DNA from: JANSYA01 sp965243385
GTDB taxonomy: Bacteria > Spirochaetota > Leptospiria > Leptospirales > Leptonemataceae
Assembly (NCBI GenBank): GCA_965243385.1
Contig: CBDEUV010000002.1
Span: 62,001-126,000, forward strand
Length of the DNA stretch: 64,000 nucleotides
Reading direction: 5' to 3'
This document shows positions 27,721 to 36,488 of this stretch, piece by piece (positions within the stretch are counted from its first letter, which is position 1; every line of letters begins with the position of its first letter). The translations under genes and the position numbers were made by a program. Under the pieces are notes generated by a model. It was not told the origin of the DNA, made no database searches, and was given only the letters and a program-made list of their open reading frames with translations.

Positions 27721-29238
27721 GTGGCGACACCGGCGCTGAACGTGACTTACGACGTGGCGATCATTGGCGGTGGGGTAAACGGCTGCGGCATCGCGCGGGA
27801 CCTGGCGGGGCGCGGGGTTTCGGTGCTGTTGGCCGAGCAGAACGACCTGGCGAGCGGGACGTCGTCGGCGTCGACCAAGCTGATCCACGGCGGCCTGCGG
27901 TACCTGGAGCACTATGAATTCAGTCTGGTGCGCGAGGCGCTGACGGAGCGCGAGGTACTGTTGCGGATGGCGCCGCACATCGTGACGCCGATGCGGTTCG
28001 TGCTGCCGCACCACAAGGGTTTGCGGCCGGCGTGGCTGATCCGGCTGGGGCTGCTGCTGTACGACAACCTGGGCGGGCGCAAGCTGCTGCCACGGTCGCG
28101 GGGGCTGAACCTGACGCGGGACGATGCGGGCGCCGTACTGCGCGATGATTTCGCGCGGGGCTTCGAGTACTCGGACTGCTGGGTCGACGATGCGCGGCTG
28201 GTGGCGCTGAACGCCATCGACGCGGTGGCACGGGGCGCCGACGTGCGGGTGCGCACGGAAGTGACGCGCGGGACGCGGGAGGGCGACCACTGGGTACTGA
28301 CCCTGACGGACCGGGACACGGGAGCGCAGACGACGGCGACGGCGCGGGTGCTGGTCAACGCGGCCGGGCCGTGGGTGGCGCGGGTGTTGGCGCAGGCGGT
28401 GGGCGGCAACGCGGCGGCAACGGTGCGGCTGGTCAAGGGCAGCCACATCGTGGTGCCGAAGGTGTTCGACCACGCGCGGGCCTACATTTTCCAGAACACG
28501 GACAAGCGGGTGATTTTCGCGATCCCGTACGAGCAGGACTACACGCTGATCGGCACGACGGACGTCGACTACCAGGGTGACCCGGGCGAGGTGGCGATCT
28601 CCGAGGACGAGACGGCGTACTTGTGCGCGGCGGTGAGCGAATATTTCAAGACGCCGGTGGCGCCGGCGGACGTGGTGTGGACCTACGCCGGCGTGCGGCC
28701 GCTGTACGGCGACCCCAACGAGTCGGCGCAGGAGTTGTCGCGGGACTATGTGCTGGAGCTGACGGACGGGCCGCCGGCATTGCTCAACATCATCGGCGGC
28801 AAGATCACGACCTACCGCAAGTTGGCGGAAGCGGCGGCGAAGAAGCTGGAAGGCGTGTTGCCGGCGCTGGGGCCGGCGTGGACCGATGGGGCGCCGCTGC
28901 CGGGGGGCGACTTCGGCGTCGACGGCGGCGTGGCGCTGCGGCAGGCGTTGCAGACGCAATGCAGCGACTTACCCCCTACGGTGGCGGCACGGCTGGCAAC
29001 GGCCTATGGCACGCGGGCGCGGCAGATCCTCGGCAGCGCCGGTTCGGTCGCCGACCTGGGGACGGACTTCGGCGGCGGGCTGTACGAGGCCGAAGTCGCC
29101 TACCTGATGGATCAAGAGTGGGCGCGGACGGCGGACGACGTGTTGTGGCGGCGGACCAAGCTGGGGTTGCGGCTAAGCCAGGACGAGGCGGCGCGGCTCG
29201 GGCAATGGATGGCGGCGCGGGGGGCGAAGGCGGCTTAA
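27721..29238 (+). CDS. glpD: Aerobic glycerol-3-phosphate dehydrogenase
   Basis: FAD-dependent membrane-associated enzyme of 505 aa oxidising glycerol-3-phosphate to DHAP and feeding quinones. FAD-binding GGGVNGCGIARDLAGRG near residue 16, the DAO-family segments SGTSSASTKLIHGGLRYLE and NAAGPWV, the late VWTYAGVRPLYGD, and GGKITTYRKLAEAA; a C-terminal DAO_C domain follows. Start GTG 27721 with GGGGAG just upstream. Its stop overlaps the convergent glycosylase stop (TTAA). Confidence 0.95.
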   Translation: MATPALNVTYDVAIIGGGVNGCGIARDLAGRGVSVLLAEQNDLASGTSSASTKLIHGGLRYLEHYEFSLVREALTEREVLLRMAPHIVTPMRFVLPHHKGLRPAWLIRLGLLLYDNLGGRKLLPRSRGLNLTRDDAGAVLRDDFARGFEYSDCWVDDARLVALNAIDAVARGADVRVRTEVTRGTREGDHWVLTLTDRDTGAQTTATARVLVNAAGPWVARVLAQAVGGNAAATVRLVKGSHIVVPKVFDHARAYIFQNTDKRVIFAIPYEQDYTLIGTTDVDYQGDPGEVAISEDETAYLCAAVSEYFKTPVAPADVVWTYAGVRPLYGDPNESAQELSRDYVLELTDGPPALLNIIGGKITTYRKLAEAAAKKLEGVLPALGPAWTDGAPLPGGDFGVDGGVALRQALQTQCSDLPPTVAARLATAYGTRARQILGSAGSVADLGTDFGGGLYEAEVAYLMDQEWARTADDVLWRRTKLGLRLSQDEAARLGQWMAARGAKAA

Positions 29239-29906
29239 TCGCCGACGGTAAAGGCCAACACGCGGCTGATGTGGTTCAAAGGGCGGCCGCTTTGGTCCAT
29301 CCACGTATTGAAGGCGGCCTGAGCGGCGGCCATGTCGCGTTTTGACGTCGGCGGCTTGTCGACGACGCCTTCCCGGACCAAGGCGGCGCCAACGTCGCGG
29401 GTGAAAATGACGCTGTCGACGCCGGAAGTGCGCAGGAAGTACTGGGCGGTGGTGCCGCCGAGGCGGTTGCCGCGCTTTTTCAGGGTGTCGAGGAGGCCGA
29501 CGTAGTCGGTGGGCGGGCTATCGGCGAAGAACTTGCCGGCGCCGCCGTGTTCCTTGGCGAGATCGGTGACGAACACGGCGTTGTCGCGGACGGAGAGGAT
29601 TTTCTTGGCGTGACGGACGATGCCGGTGTCCTGCAGCAGGCGGTCGAGGTCGGCGTCGGACATCATGGCCCAGCGGTTGGGGTCAAAGCCCTCGAACGCG
29701 GCCTCGAAACCGTCCCACTTGTTGTCGATGACGGACCAGTTGAAGCCGGCCTGAAAGACGCGGCGGGTCATTTCGGCGAGCCAGCGGTCGTCGGGGACGG
29801 CGGCGAGTTGCTTGGCCGATTTGGGCGTGTCGAACATGGCCTCGAGGGCCTTGGGACCGCCCTTACGCTTGGCGGCCCAGTCGAAGAGTTCCTGAAATGA
29901 GCGCAT
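29235..29906 (-). CDS. DNA-3-methyladenine glycosylase I family protein
   Basis: 223 aa helix-hairpin-helix superfamily base-excision protein resembling Tag (COG2818). Shows TRRVFQAGFNWSVIDNKWDGFEAAFEGFDP, the conserved substrate-pocket region of the family, and DAD-LDRLLQDTGIVRHAKKI. The zinc-binding Cys/His set of classic E. coli Tag is not evident, so it is a divergent Tag-like member. Removal of alkylated adenine is inferred. Convergent with glpD and unlikely to belong to glycerol metabolism. Confidence 0.8.
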   Translation of the reverse strand: MRSFQELFDWAAKRKGGPKALEAMFDTPKSAKQLAAVPDDRWLAEMTRRVFQAGFNWSVIDNKWDGFEAAFEGFDPNRWAMMSDADLDRLLQDTGIVRHAKKILSVRDNAVFVTDLAKEHGGAGKFFADSPPTDYVGLLDTLKKRGNRLGGTTAQYFLRTSGVDSVIFTRDVGAALVREGVVDKPPTSKRDMAAAQAAFNTWMDQSGRPLNHISRVLAFTVGD

Positions 29907-29968
29907 TTATGTTGCCTCCCGCCGGTAAGGTGGGCGGTGGGGGTGCGCCAGGCAACTGACTTGTCGGC

Positions 29969-30751
29969 TCAAGGATCGTGGCGTTTGACGGCGAAGTTGG
30001 GGGGGCGGCGGGTGCTGTTGCCGGGGTGGCGGGGGTCGGGGCCCCAGATGGCCTGGTAGGTGTCGATGGCGAAGCCGCGGGTTTGCAGCCAGACGGCGGC
30101 GGCGGCGAGGACGAGCCACCAGGCGGCGATGGTGAGCCACATCCAGCGCGGGGCGTTGGCGACGTAGAGGCCCGTGACGATGGCGCCGCAGGCCATGAGG
30201 ATCGCGACGTAACCCGTTGACTTGTGGACGTATTCGAAGAGGTAGCGGCGGGGCGTCATGTCGTAGTGATCGCCGGTGGTGGAGCCGTCGGCGGCGGGCG
30301 CGGTGGGGCCGCCCTTGGTGCCGCGGAACCAACTGCCGGCGACCTGGGCGGCGAGCAGGCCCATGACGCCCCAGCCGACGACGCGGTGCCACACGGCGGC
30401 ATCGCCGGCGCCGAGGCGGGTGCCGAAAATGAGCAAGAGGGCGAGGAGCGCGGCGGCGGCGCCGGCATATTGGGTGGACAAGTGGATGCGCCACCAGGTG
30501 GGGTTTTCGACCTGACGTGGCCAGTCCTGGCCGGGGGTCACCTTGAAGAACCGGGCGGCGAGGATGCCGGTGGGAAACAAGATGGCCCAGGCCAAGACCA
30601 TGAACCGGCCGTGCCAGGCGGTGGTCATGGCGATGTCGTGGCCACGGGCGGGATCGAAGGGCGCGGCGAGCCAGGCGACAACGCCGGCGGCGGCCGGGCC
30701 GGCGGGGACGGCGACCAGGGCGGCGGCGATGAACAGGCGGCCGACGGGCAT
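29969..30751 (-). CDS. Cytochrome b561-like membrane protein
   Basis: 260 aa with about six hydrophobic helices. Histidines placed within or at helix ends (TAWHGRFMVLAWAILFPTG, RIHLSTQYAGAAAALLALLL, WHRVVGWGVMGLLAAQ, YVHKSTGYVAILMACGAIV) match the four-ligand pattern of di-heme cytochrome b561 proteins, suggesting transmembrane electron transfer. ATG 30751 is preferred over a TTG-initiated extension at 30850 that lacks hydrophobic character. Electron donor and acceptor unknown. Confidence 0.78.
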   Translation of the reverse strand: MPVGRLFIAAALVAVPAGPAAAGVVAWLAAPFDPARGHDIAMTTAWHGRFMVLAWAILFPTGILAARFFKVTPGQDWPRQVENPTWWRIHLSTQYAGAAAALLALLLIFGTRLGAGDAAVWHRVVGWGVMGLLAAQVAGSWFRGTKGGPTAPAADGSTTGDHYDMTPRRYLFEYVHKSTGYVAILMACGAIVTGLYVANAPRWMWLTIAAWWLVLAAAAVWLQTRGFAIDTYQAIWGPDPRHPGNSTRRPPNFAVKRHDP

Positions 30752-30951
30752 GAGGCAACTCGCGCGGTGGAGCGGTCTGTTTAGCTCACGGGCCGGACGG
30801 CGGCCAGGCGGCGGGTTGGGTCTTGCGCCAGGCGTGGATTGTGTGTGCAATTCGCTGTCACGGTTCTGATACCGTGGGTTTGGGGATTGGACGTTTGACG
30901 ACGCAGGGCGACGCTGGCAGCCCCGACCCGACCGGCAACGGGGGTCGCGCG
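30752..30951. promoter_or_regulatory. Divergent region with CACGGT palindrome
   Basis: Between the leftward b561 gene and the rightward ABC transporter operon. CACGGT at 30859-30864 and ACCGTG at 30871-30876 form a perfect 6-bp inverted repeat with a six-base spacer, an operator-like element. No convincing -35/-10 pair seen. Confidence 0.35.
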
Positions 30952-32082
30952 ATGCATGGGGAAGACGGCGCCGACGCGGTCGGCACGGTAGGTGGCGGTA
31001 ACAGCCAGTTCCTGCGGTTCATCGACGTCAAGAAAAGCTACGACCAGAAAACGCTGGTGGTGAAGGGCTTTAGCCTGGAGGTGGCGAAGGGTGAGTTCAT
31101 CACCCTGTTGGGGCCGTCGGGGTCGGGGAAGACGACGATCCTGATGCTGCTGGCCGGGTTCGAGAGCGTGACCGGCGGGGAAATCCAAATCGATCGGGTA
31201 CCGGTTACCCGTTTGGCGCCGTACAAGCGGAACATCGGCATGGTGTTCCAGAACTACGCGCTGTTTCCGCACATGACGGTAGCGGAAAACCTGGCTTACC
31301 CGCTGCGGGTGCGGAACATGCCGAAAGACCAGATCGGCGCGCGGGTCGAGGAGTACCTGGGACTGGTCGAGCTGGGCGGGTTCGGCGACCGGCATCCGAC
31401 GCAGTTGTCCGGCGGCCAGCGGCAGCGGGTGGCGCTGGCGCGGGCGCTGATCTTCGAGCCGGCGCTGGTGCTGATGGACGAGCCGCTGGGGGCGCTGGAC
31501 AAGAAACTGCGCGAGCAGATGCAGTTCGAGATCACCCGGCTGCACCGCAAGCTGGGGTTCACGGTGATTTACGTGACCCATGACCAGACGGAAGCGCTGA
31601 CCATGTCGGACCGGGTGGCGGTGTTCAACGACGGGGTGGTGCAGCAATGCGCGTCGCCGGACGCGCTGTACGAACGGCCGGCGAACGCGTTCGTGGCGGA
31701 TTTCATCGGCGAGAACAACTTGATTCCGGCGACGCTGCAGGGCGCGGCGAACGGCAAGGCGACGGTGACGGTGGCCGGCGGGCAAAGCGTCGAGGCGCAG
31801 CCGGGGGACCTGAGCGGCGACGGGGGCGCGTGCATTCTGTCGGTGCGGCCGGAGAAGATGTTCATCAAGCCCAGTGATCACCCGTATGACAACCAGATCA
31901 CCGCCAAGTTCATGGTGCGCCATTATGTGGGCGATTTCATTCGGTATTACTTCGAGTTACCGGACGGTTCGGAGGTAACGATCAAGGTTTTGAACGATGT
32001 GGCGGCGCCGACCTTCAAGGAAGGCGAGGACGCGCAGTTGATCTGGCAGGCCAGCGACTGCTTCGCCTTTGGCGCCGCGTAA
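30952..32082 (+). CDS. Polyamine-type ABC transporter ATPase (PotA-like)
   Basis: 376 aa ATP-binding subunit energising the next three gene products. Walker A LGPSGSGKTTILML, Q-loop VFQNYALFPHMTV, signature QLSGGQRQRVALARAL, Walker B LVLMDEPLGALD and H-loop VTHDQTEALTMSD are canonical; a C-terminal TOBE_2 domain ends near FIRYYFELPDGSEV. ATG 30952 is tentative: the frame is open to 30823 and no clear ribosome-binding site decides. The PotA class handles spermidine/putrescine or related amines; specificity is not proven. Confidence 0.88.
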   Translation: MHGEDGADAVGTVGGGNSQFLRFIDVKKSYDQKTLVVKGFSLEVAKGEFITLLGPSGSGKTTILMLLAGFESVTGGEIQIDRVPVTRLAPYKRNIGMVFQNYALFPHMTVAENLAYPLRVRNMPKDQIGARVEEYLGLVELGGFGDRHPTQLSGGQRQRVALARALIFEPALVLMDEPLGALDKKLREQMQFEITRLHRKLGFTVIYVTHDQTEALTMSDRVAVFNDGVVQQCASPDALYERPANAFVADFIGENNLIPATLQGAANGKATVTVAGGQSVEAQPGDLSGDGGACILSVRPEKMFIKPSDHPYDNQITAKFMVRHYVGDFIRYYFELPDGSEVTIKVLNDVAAPTFKEGEDAQLIWQASDCFAFGAA

Positions 32083-32159
32083 CAGTGCGACCCGGAAAAC
32101 CGGGGGCACGTCGGTCTCTGAACAATCGACATCGAGACCATCAGGAAGAGGAGAACAGA

Positions 32160-33215
32160 ATGTCATTGAGGAACGTACTGCTGAGCGGCGCCGTGGTGGC
32201 CGCGATGGCCGCTCCGGCGGCGGCGCAGGACCTGACGGCGGTGTCCTTCGGCGGCGCCTACGGGGCGGCGCAGAAGGAGCACATGATCGACCCGTACATC
32301 GCGGCGACGGGCAAGAACGTGCTGTTCGAGGACTATTCGGGCGGTATCGCCGAGATCAAGGCGCAGGTCGAGGCCGGCAACATCCAATGGGACGTGGTCG
32401 ACATCGAAGTGATCGACCTGGAACGGGCGTGTTCGGAAGGCCTGCTGGAAGTGATCCCGCAGGACATCCTGCCGCCGGGTGACGACGGCGTCGCGGCGGC
32501 GGACGACTTCTTCCCGGAGGCGCTGGCCAACGAATGCGGCGTCGGGGTGATCTTCTGGGCGATCATCTTCGCCTACAACAACGACACCATCGAGGGCGGT
32601 ACGCCGTCGAGCATCGCCGACTTCTTCGACACGGCGACGTTCCCGGGCAAGCGGGCGCTGCGCAAGCGGCCGCAGGTCAACCTGGAATGGGCGCTGATCG
32701 CCGACGGCGTGGCGCCGGGCGACGTCTACGACGTGCTGTCGACGGACGACGGCCAAGCGCGGGCGTTCGCCAAGCTCGACACCATTCGCGACGACCTGGT
32801 GTGGTTCGATTCCTGGTCGCAGGCACCGCAACTGTTGAACGACGGCGGCGCGGTGATGGTGCAGTCGGCCAATGGCCGCATCTTTGGTGCAATCCAGGAC
32901 GACGGCCGGCCGTTTGAAATGGTGTGGGACAGCAACGTGTTCGACCTGGACGTGTGGGCCATCGTCAAGGGCTCGCCGAACAAGGACACGGCGCTCGACT
33001 TCATCAAGTTCGCGACGGGCACGGTGCCGTTGTCGGGCATGCAGGACGTGGCCTATGGGCCGACGCGGCGCTCCGGCGCGGCGCTGGTGGACCCGTCGAT
33101 CACCAACGATCTGCCGACCGCGCATATCGACAAGGGCCTGAAGGCCGACGGCATCTTCTGGGCCGATTTCGGTGAATCGTTGGGCGAGAAGTTCAACGAA
33201 TGGCTGTTGCAGTAG
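32160..33215 (+). CDS. Polyamine-type ABC transporter substrate-binding protein
   Basis: Periplasmic binding protein of 351 aa. Signal peptide residues 1-21 (LLSGAVVAAMAAPAAA-Q), mature start DLTAVSFGGAYGAAQKEHM, a FEDYSGGIAEIKAQVEAGNIQWD segment typical of PotD/PotF-like proteins, and a C-terminal WADFGESLGEKFNEW. ATG 32160 follows AGGAAGAGGAG. It is second in the four-gene operon; ligand may be a polyamine or another small cation. Cysteines ERACSE and ANECGV could form a disulfide. Confidence 0.87.
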   Translation: MSLRNVLLSGAVVAAMAAPAAAQDLTAVSFGGAYGAAQKEHMIDPYIAATGKNVLFEDYSGGIAEIKAQVEAGNIQWDVVDIEVIDLERACSEGLLEVIPQDILPPGDDGVAAADDFFPEALANECGVGVIFWAIIFAYNNDTIEGGTPSSIADFFDTATFPGKRALRKRPQVNLEWALIADGVAPGDVYDVLSTDDGQARAFAKLDTIRDDLVWFDSWSQAPQLLNDGGAVMVQSANGRIFGAIQDDGRPFEMVWDSNVFDLDVWAIVKGSPNKDTALDFIKFATGTVPLSGMQDVAYGPTRRSGAALVDPSITNDLPTAHIDKGLKADGIFWADFGESLGEKFNEWLLQ

Positions 33216-33260
33216 GGTGAGTTAAGGGGGCGCCGGCCCGGTGCCCCCTGCCCTGCCCCG

Positions 33261-34523
33261 ATGGCGGATATTGCGTTCGATCAGGCGTTGGCGCCGCGGC
33301 TGAGCCGCGAGGAAGCCCACGTGGCGCGGCGGGAGCTGAACCGGCGGCGGCTGATCGCGCTGGGGCTGGTGGCGCCGTTGCTGGTGTTCATCGGCTTCGC
33401 GTTTTTCGCGCCGATCGCGACGATGCTGCACCGGAGCGTGTTCAACCCGACGGTGTCGCAATTGATCCCCGACACGCTGGCGGTGCTGGAGACGTGGCCG
33501 GGGGACGGCACGCCGGACGACGCGGTGCTGACCACCATGGCGGTGGACCTCAAGCGGCTGGCGGGGGACCGAACGTCCGGGCGGTTCGCCGAGGCGCTGA
33601 ACCGGGGGCTGCCGGGGACGTCCTCGGTGGTGAAATCGACGGCGCGACAGCTGCGGCGGGTCGAGGACGACGTGCTGGCGGCGACGGGCGCGCAGCTGCT
33701 GGTCGAGGCCAACGATAAGTGGGCCGACCCGGCGCTGTGGCACACGGTGCGTGAGGTCGGGCGGGTTTACACGGACGCGAATTTCTTGACGGCCCTGGAC
33801 CTGGAGCGCGGGCCGGACGGCGGCATCGGGGTGCGTCAGCAGGCGCAGATCTACGTGCAGCTGTACACCAAGACCCTGCGGATCGCGCTGGTGATCACGA
33901 TCCTGACGCTGCTGCTGGGCTATCCGCTGGCGTACTACCTGGCGAACGCGCCGACGAAGACGGCGAACATGCTGATGGTGCTGGTGCTGTTGCCGTTCTG
34001 GACGTCGTTGCTGGTGCGGACGACGGCGTGGATCGCGTTGCTGCAGACCAACGGGGTGATCAACTCGGTGCTGATGGCGGTGGGCATCACGCGGGCGCCG
34101 CTGGAGATGATGTTCACGGAATTCGCGACCATCGTGGCGATGACGCACATTCTGCTGCCGTTCATGGTGCTGCCGCTGTACAGCGTGATGAAGGGCATCG
34201 ACCCGAGCTACATGCGGGCGGCGCAATCGCTGGGGGCGCGGCCGATCCCGGCGTTCTTGCGGGTGTACTTCCCGATGACGGTGCCGGGGCTGTCGGCGGG
34301 GGCGCTGCTCGTGTTCATCATTTCCGTCGGCTACTACATCACGCCGGCGCTGGTCGGCGGCACGGACGGGCAGATGATCTCCAACATCATCGCCTTCCAC
34401 ATGCAGCAATCGAACAACTGGGAACTGGCGGCGGCGTTGGGGACGCTGCTGCTGGTGCTGATCATCGTGCTGTACTGGGCGTACGACCGGGTGGTCGGGG
34501 CCGACAACATCAAGCTGGGATGA
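33261..34523 (+). CDS. ABC transporter permease (PotB-like, large periplasmic insert)
   Basis: Inner-membrane permease of 420 aa. TM1 (LVAPLLVFIGFAFFAPIA) is separated from the remaining five helices by an approximately 145-residue hydrophilic periplasmic domain (about residues 55-195), a feature of some PotB relatives. The cytoplasmic EAA loop is MRAAQSLGARPIPAFLRVYFPMTVPG. It pairs with the following permease and the PotA-like ATPase. The start ATG 33261 lies 45 bp after the binding-protein stop. Confidence 0.87.
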   Translation: MADIAFDQALAPRLSREEAHVARRELNRRRLIALGLVAPLLVFIGFAFFAPIATMLHRSVFNPTVSQLIPDTLAVLETWPGDGTPDDAVLTTMAVDLKRLAGDRTSGRFAEALNRGLPGTSSVVKSTARQLRRVEDDVLAATGAQLLVEANDKWADPALWHTVREVGRVYTDANFLTALDLERGPDGGIGVRQQAQIYVQLYTKTLRIALVITILTLLLGYPLAYYLANAPTKTANMLMVLVLLPFWTSLLVRTTAWIALLQTNGVINSVLMAVGITRAPLEMMFTEFATIVAMTHILLPFMVLPLYSVMKGIDPSYMRAAQSLGARPIPAFLRVYFPMTVPGLSAGALLVFIISVGYYITPALVGGTDGQMISNIIAFHMQQSNNWELAAALGTLLLVLIIVLYWAYDRVVGADNIKLG

Positions 34524-34527
34524 CGGG

Positions 34528-35373
34528 GTGAAGGCGTTTCCCGACTACTACACGGTTTGGCACAAGGCCGGGGTGTACGCGCTGCGCGGCAGCGCGGCGG
34601 CGGTGCTGTTTTTCCTGATGCTGCCGATCCTGGTGATCATCCCGCTGTCGTTCAACGCCGAGCCGTTCTTCACATTCACCAAGGGCATGCTGTCGTTCGA
34701 GGCGAGCGCCTATTCGCTGCGGTGGTACGGGGCGATCCTGGAGAACCCGAACTGGATCCTGGCGATTAAGAACAGCTTTATCATCGGGTTCTTCGCGACG
34801 ATCTTGGCGACGACGCTGGGGACGTTGGCGGCGGTGGGGCTGGCGAGCCCGAACATGCCGTTCAAGCGGGTGATCACGGCGCTGCTGCTGTCGCCGATGA
34901 TCGTGCCGCTGATCATCATCGCGGCGGGGATGTTCTTCTTCTACACCCGGTTCAACCTGGTGGGGACGTTTCCCGGGTTGATCATTGCCCATGCGGCGCT
35001 GGGGGTGCCGTTCGTTATCGTGACGGTGACGGCGACGCTCGCGGGGTTCGACCGGTCGCTGTACAACGCGGGGCTGAGCCTGGGCGCGGGGCCGGTGCGG
35101 ACGTTTTTCGACGTGGTGCTGCCGCTGATCCGGCCGGGGGTGATTTCGGGCGGGCTGTTCGCGTTCGTGACGTCGTTCGACGAAGTGGTGCTGGTGCTGT
35201 TCCTGGCGGGCCCGGAGCAGCGGACAATTCCGCGGCAGATGTTCTCGGGGCTGCGGGAGCAGATCAACCCGACGATCCTGGCCGTGGCGACGCTGCTGGT
35301 GCTGATCTCGATGGGGTTGCTGATGACCCTGGAACTGCTGCGGCGACGGTCGGCGCGGCTGCGGGGGGCGTAA
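34528..35373 (+). CDS. ABC transporter permease (PotC-like)
   Basis: 281 aa permease with six helices, beginning at GTG 34528 five bases after the previous stop. TM1 FFLMLPILVIIPLSFNAEPFF is followed by ENPNWILAIKNSFIIGFFAT; the EAA loop is LYNAGLSLGAGPVRTFFDVVLPLIRPG, after which FVTSFDEVVLVLFLAGPEQRT is strongly PotC-like. Last gene of the operon; the DUF1907 gene converges on it. Confidence 0.88.
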   Translation: MKAFPDYYTVWHKAGVYALRGSAAAVLFFLMLPILVIIPLSFNAEPFFTFTKGMLSFEASAYSLRWYGAILENPNWILAIKNSFIIGFFATILATTLGTLAAVGLASPNMPFKRVITALLLSPMIVPLIIIAAGMFFFYTRFNLVGTFPGLIIAHAALGVPFVIVTVTATLAGFDRSLYNAGLSLGAGPVRTFFDVVLPLIRPGVISGGLFAFVTSFDEVVLVLFLAGPEQRTIPRQMFSGLREQINPTILAVATLLVLISMGLLMTLELLRRRSARLRGA

Positions 35374-35377
35374 GGCG

Positions 35378-36346
35378 CTATTGTTGCGCTAATTCAGCGT
35401 AGATGTCGTTGACGCGGACGATTTGTTGCGCCGTGTGGAAGTATCCGGTGTAGGCGATGGTGTCGGGGGTGACGTCGTGGTGGTAGTGGCCGGCCTCCTG
35501 GCGGCCGGCGGTGCTGAAGAAGTGGGTGTGTTCGTGGGACGGGCGGAGGTGGAGGTCGCCGCCGGTGGGGTCGCCGGTCCAGAGGACGGACATGCACATG
35601 AGGTCGGGGCCCATGCCCTCGTAGAACTGCAGGAAATCCTGGCGGGTGACCTGGTTGGTCACGGTGTCGTAGTAGGCGAAGGGGATGCGGTCGTAGTCGG
35701 GGGAGACGTGGGCGCGGACTTGGCCGGCGTCGACGGTGAAGATGCCGCCCAGGGCGATGTGGTTGTCGCCGTCGACCAGCGGGGCGATGGCGTGGCGGAT
35801 GGCTTGGGACAGCGAGCCCTCGCCGCCGGTGCGGCGGCGGACGGTTAGCTTGACGACGTCGCCGGGGATGCCGTCGCAGGCGTAGAGGTTGCCGAGGCCG
35901 CCGTGCAGGCAGCTCGGGTAGTCCTCGACCAGGCATTGGCGCTCGGGGTCGGGGCCGACGCGGGCGATCTTGCTGACGGACCGGCCGCCGAGGGCGAGGC
36001 AGGGCATGAGTTCGCCACAGCGGCCGTTGGTGGCGACCAACGACGGGAAACCGGCGCCGAGGATGTGGGCATTGGGGCGGCCGCAGGCGGCGGCGATGGC
36101 CGTTAGGTCGAAGCTGGCGGCGTCGCGGTACTTGGGGTTGTGGGCATAGGGCTCGCCGCCGATCTCGATGAGGAACGGGGCGCCGCCGAGGCCGGCGAAG
36201 GCGCAGCCGAGGTCGCGCAGGTCGGGGCATGGGGCGACGGTGGCGGCGACCTCGACGTAGTTGGCGGCGAGGCCCGCGGCCATGGCATCGGCGATGTCGT
36301 CGAGGCGGGGTTGGTGGAACGCGGCCTGTTTGAGCTTGAGGTGCAA
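35378..36346 (-). CDS. DUF1907 (C11orf54-like) zinc-dependent ester hydrolase family protein
   Basis: 322 aa from TTG 36346, which has GGGGAAG nine bases upstream; a GTG at 36379 is the alternative and no ATG fits. The protein aligns by eye along its length with human C11orf54/PTD012: QAAFHQPRLDDIADAM, IGGEPY, GAGFPS, LFACDG-like LYACDGIPG, RRRTG, then EHTHFFS followed by GGHYHYDTTP-like GHYHHDVTPDTIAYTGYF. The HxHxxx...H cluster corresponds to the known zinc site. Human protein shows ester hydrolase activity; bacterial role unknown. Confidence 0.82.
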   Translation of the reverse strand: MHLKLKQAAFHQPRLDDIADAMAAGLAANYVEVAATVAPCPDLRDLGCAFAGLGGAPFLIEIGGEPYAHNPKYRDAASFDLTAIAAACGRPNAHILGAGFPSLVATNGRCGELMPCLALGGRSVSKIARVGPDPERQCLVEDYPSCLHGGLGNLYACDGIPGDVVKLTVRRRTGGEGSLSQAIRHAIAPLVDGDNHIALGGIFTVDAGQVRAHVSPDYDRIPFAYYDTVTNQVTRQDFLQFYEGMGPDLMCMSVLWTGDPTGGDLHLRPSHEHTHFFSTAGRQEAGHYHHDVTPDTIAYTGYFHTAQQIVRVNDIYAELAQQ

Positions 36347-36488
36347 CTTTGCTTCCCCGTTGGCCCGCCAAGGGCGCACAAGTTTTTGCGAACTCCGGCG
36401 ATGCGCATGAAAACTTGCAAATTGGCCTCGCGTTTTGTCAAGGGACGCCGCAGAATTGGCGGGGGACGACGACGACGCCGAGGACAAC

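Noticed and set aside
27004..28959. A 651-codon minus-strand open frame
   Set aside because: Arg/Gln/His-rich antisense shadow of glpR and glpD.
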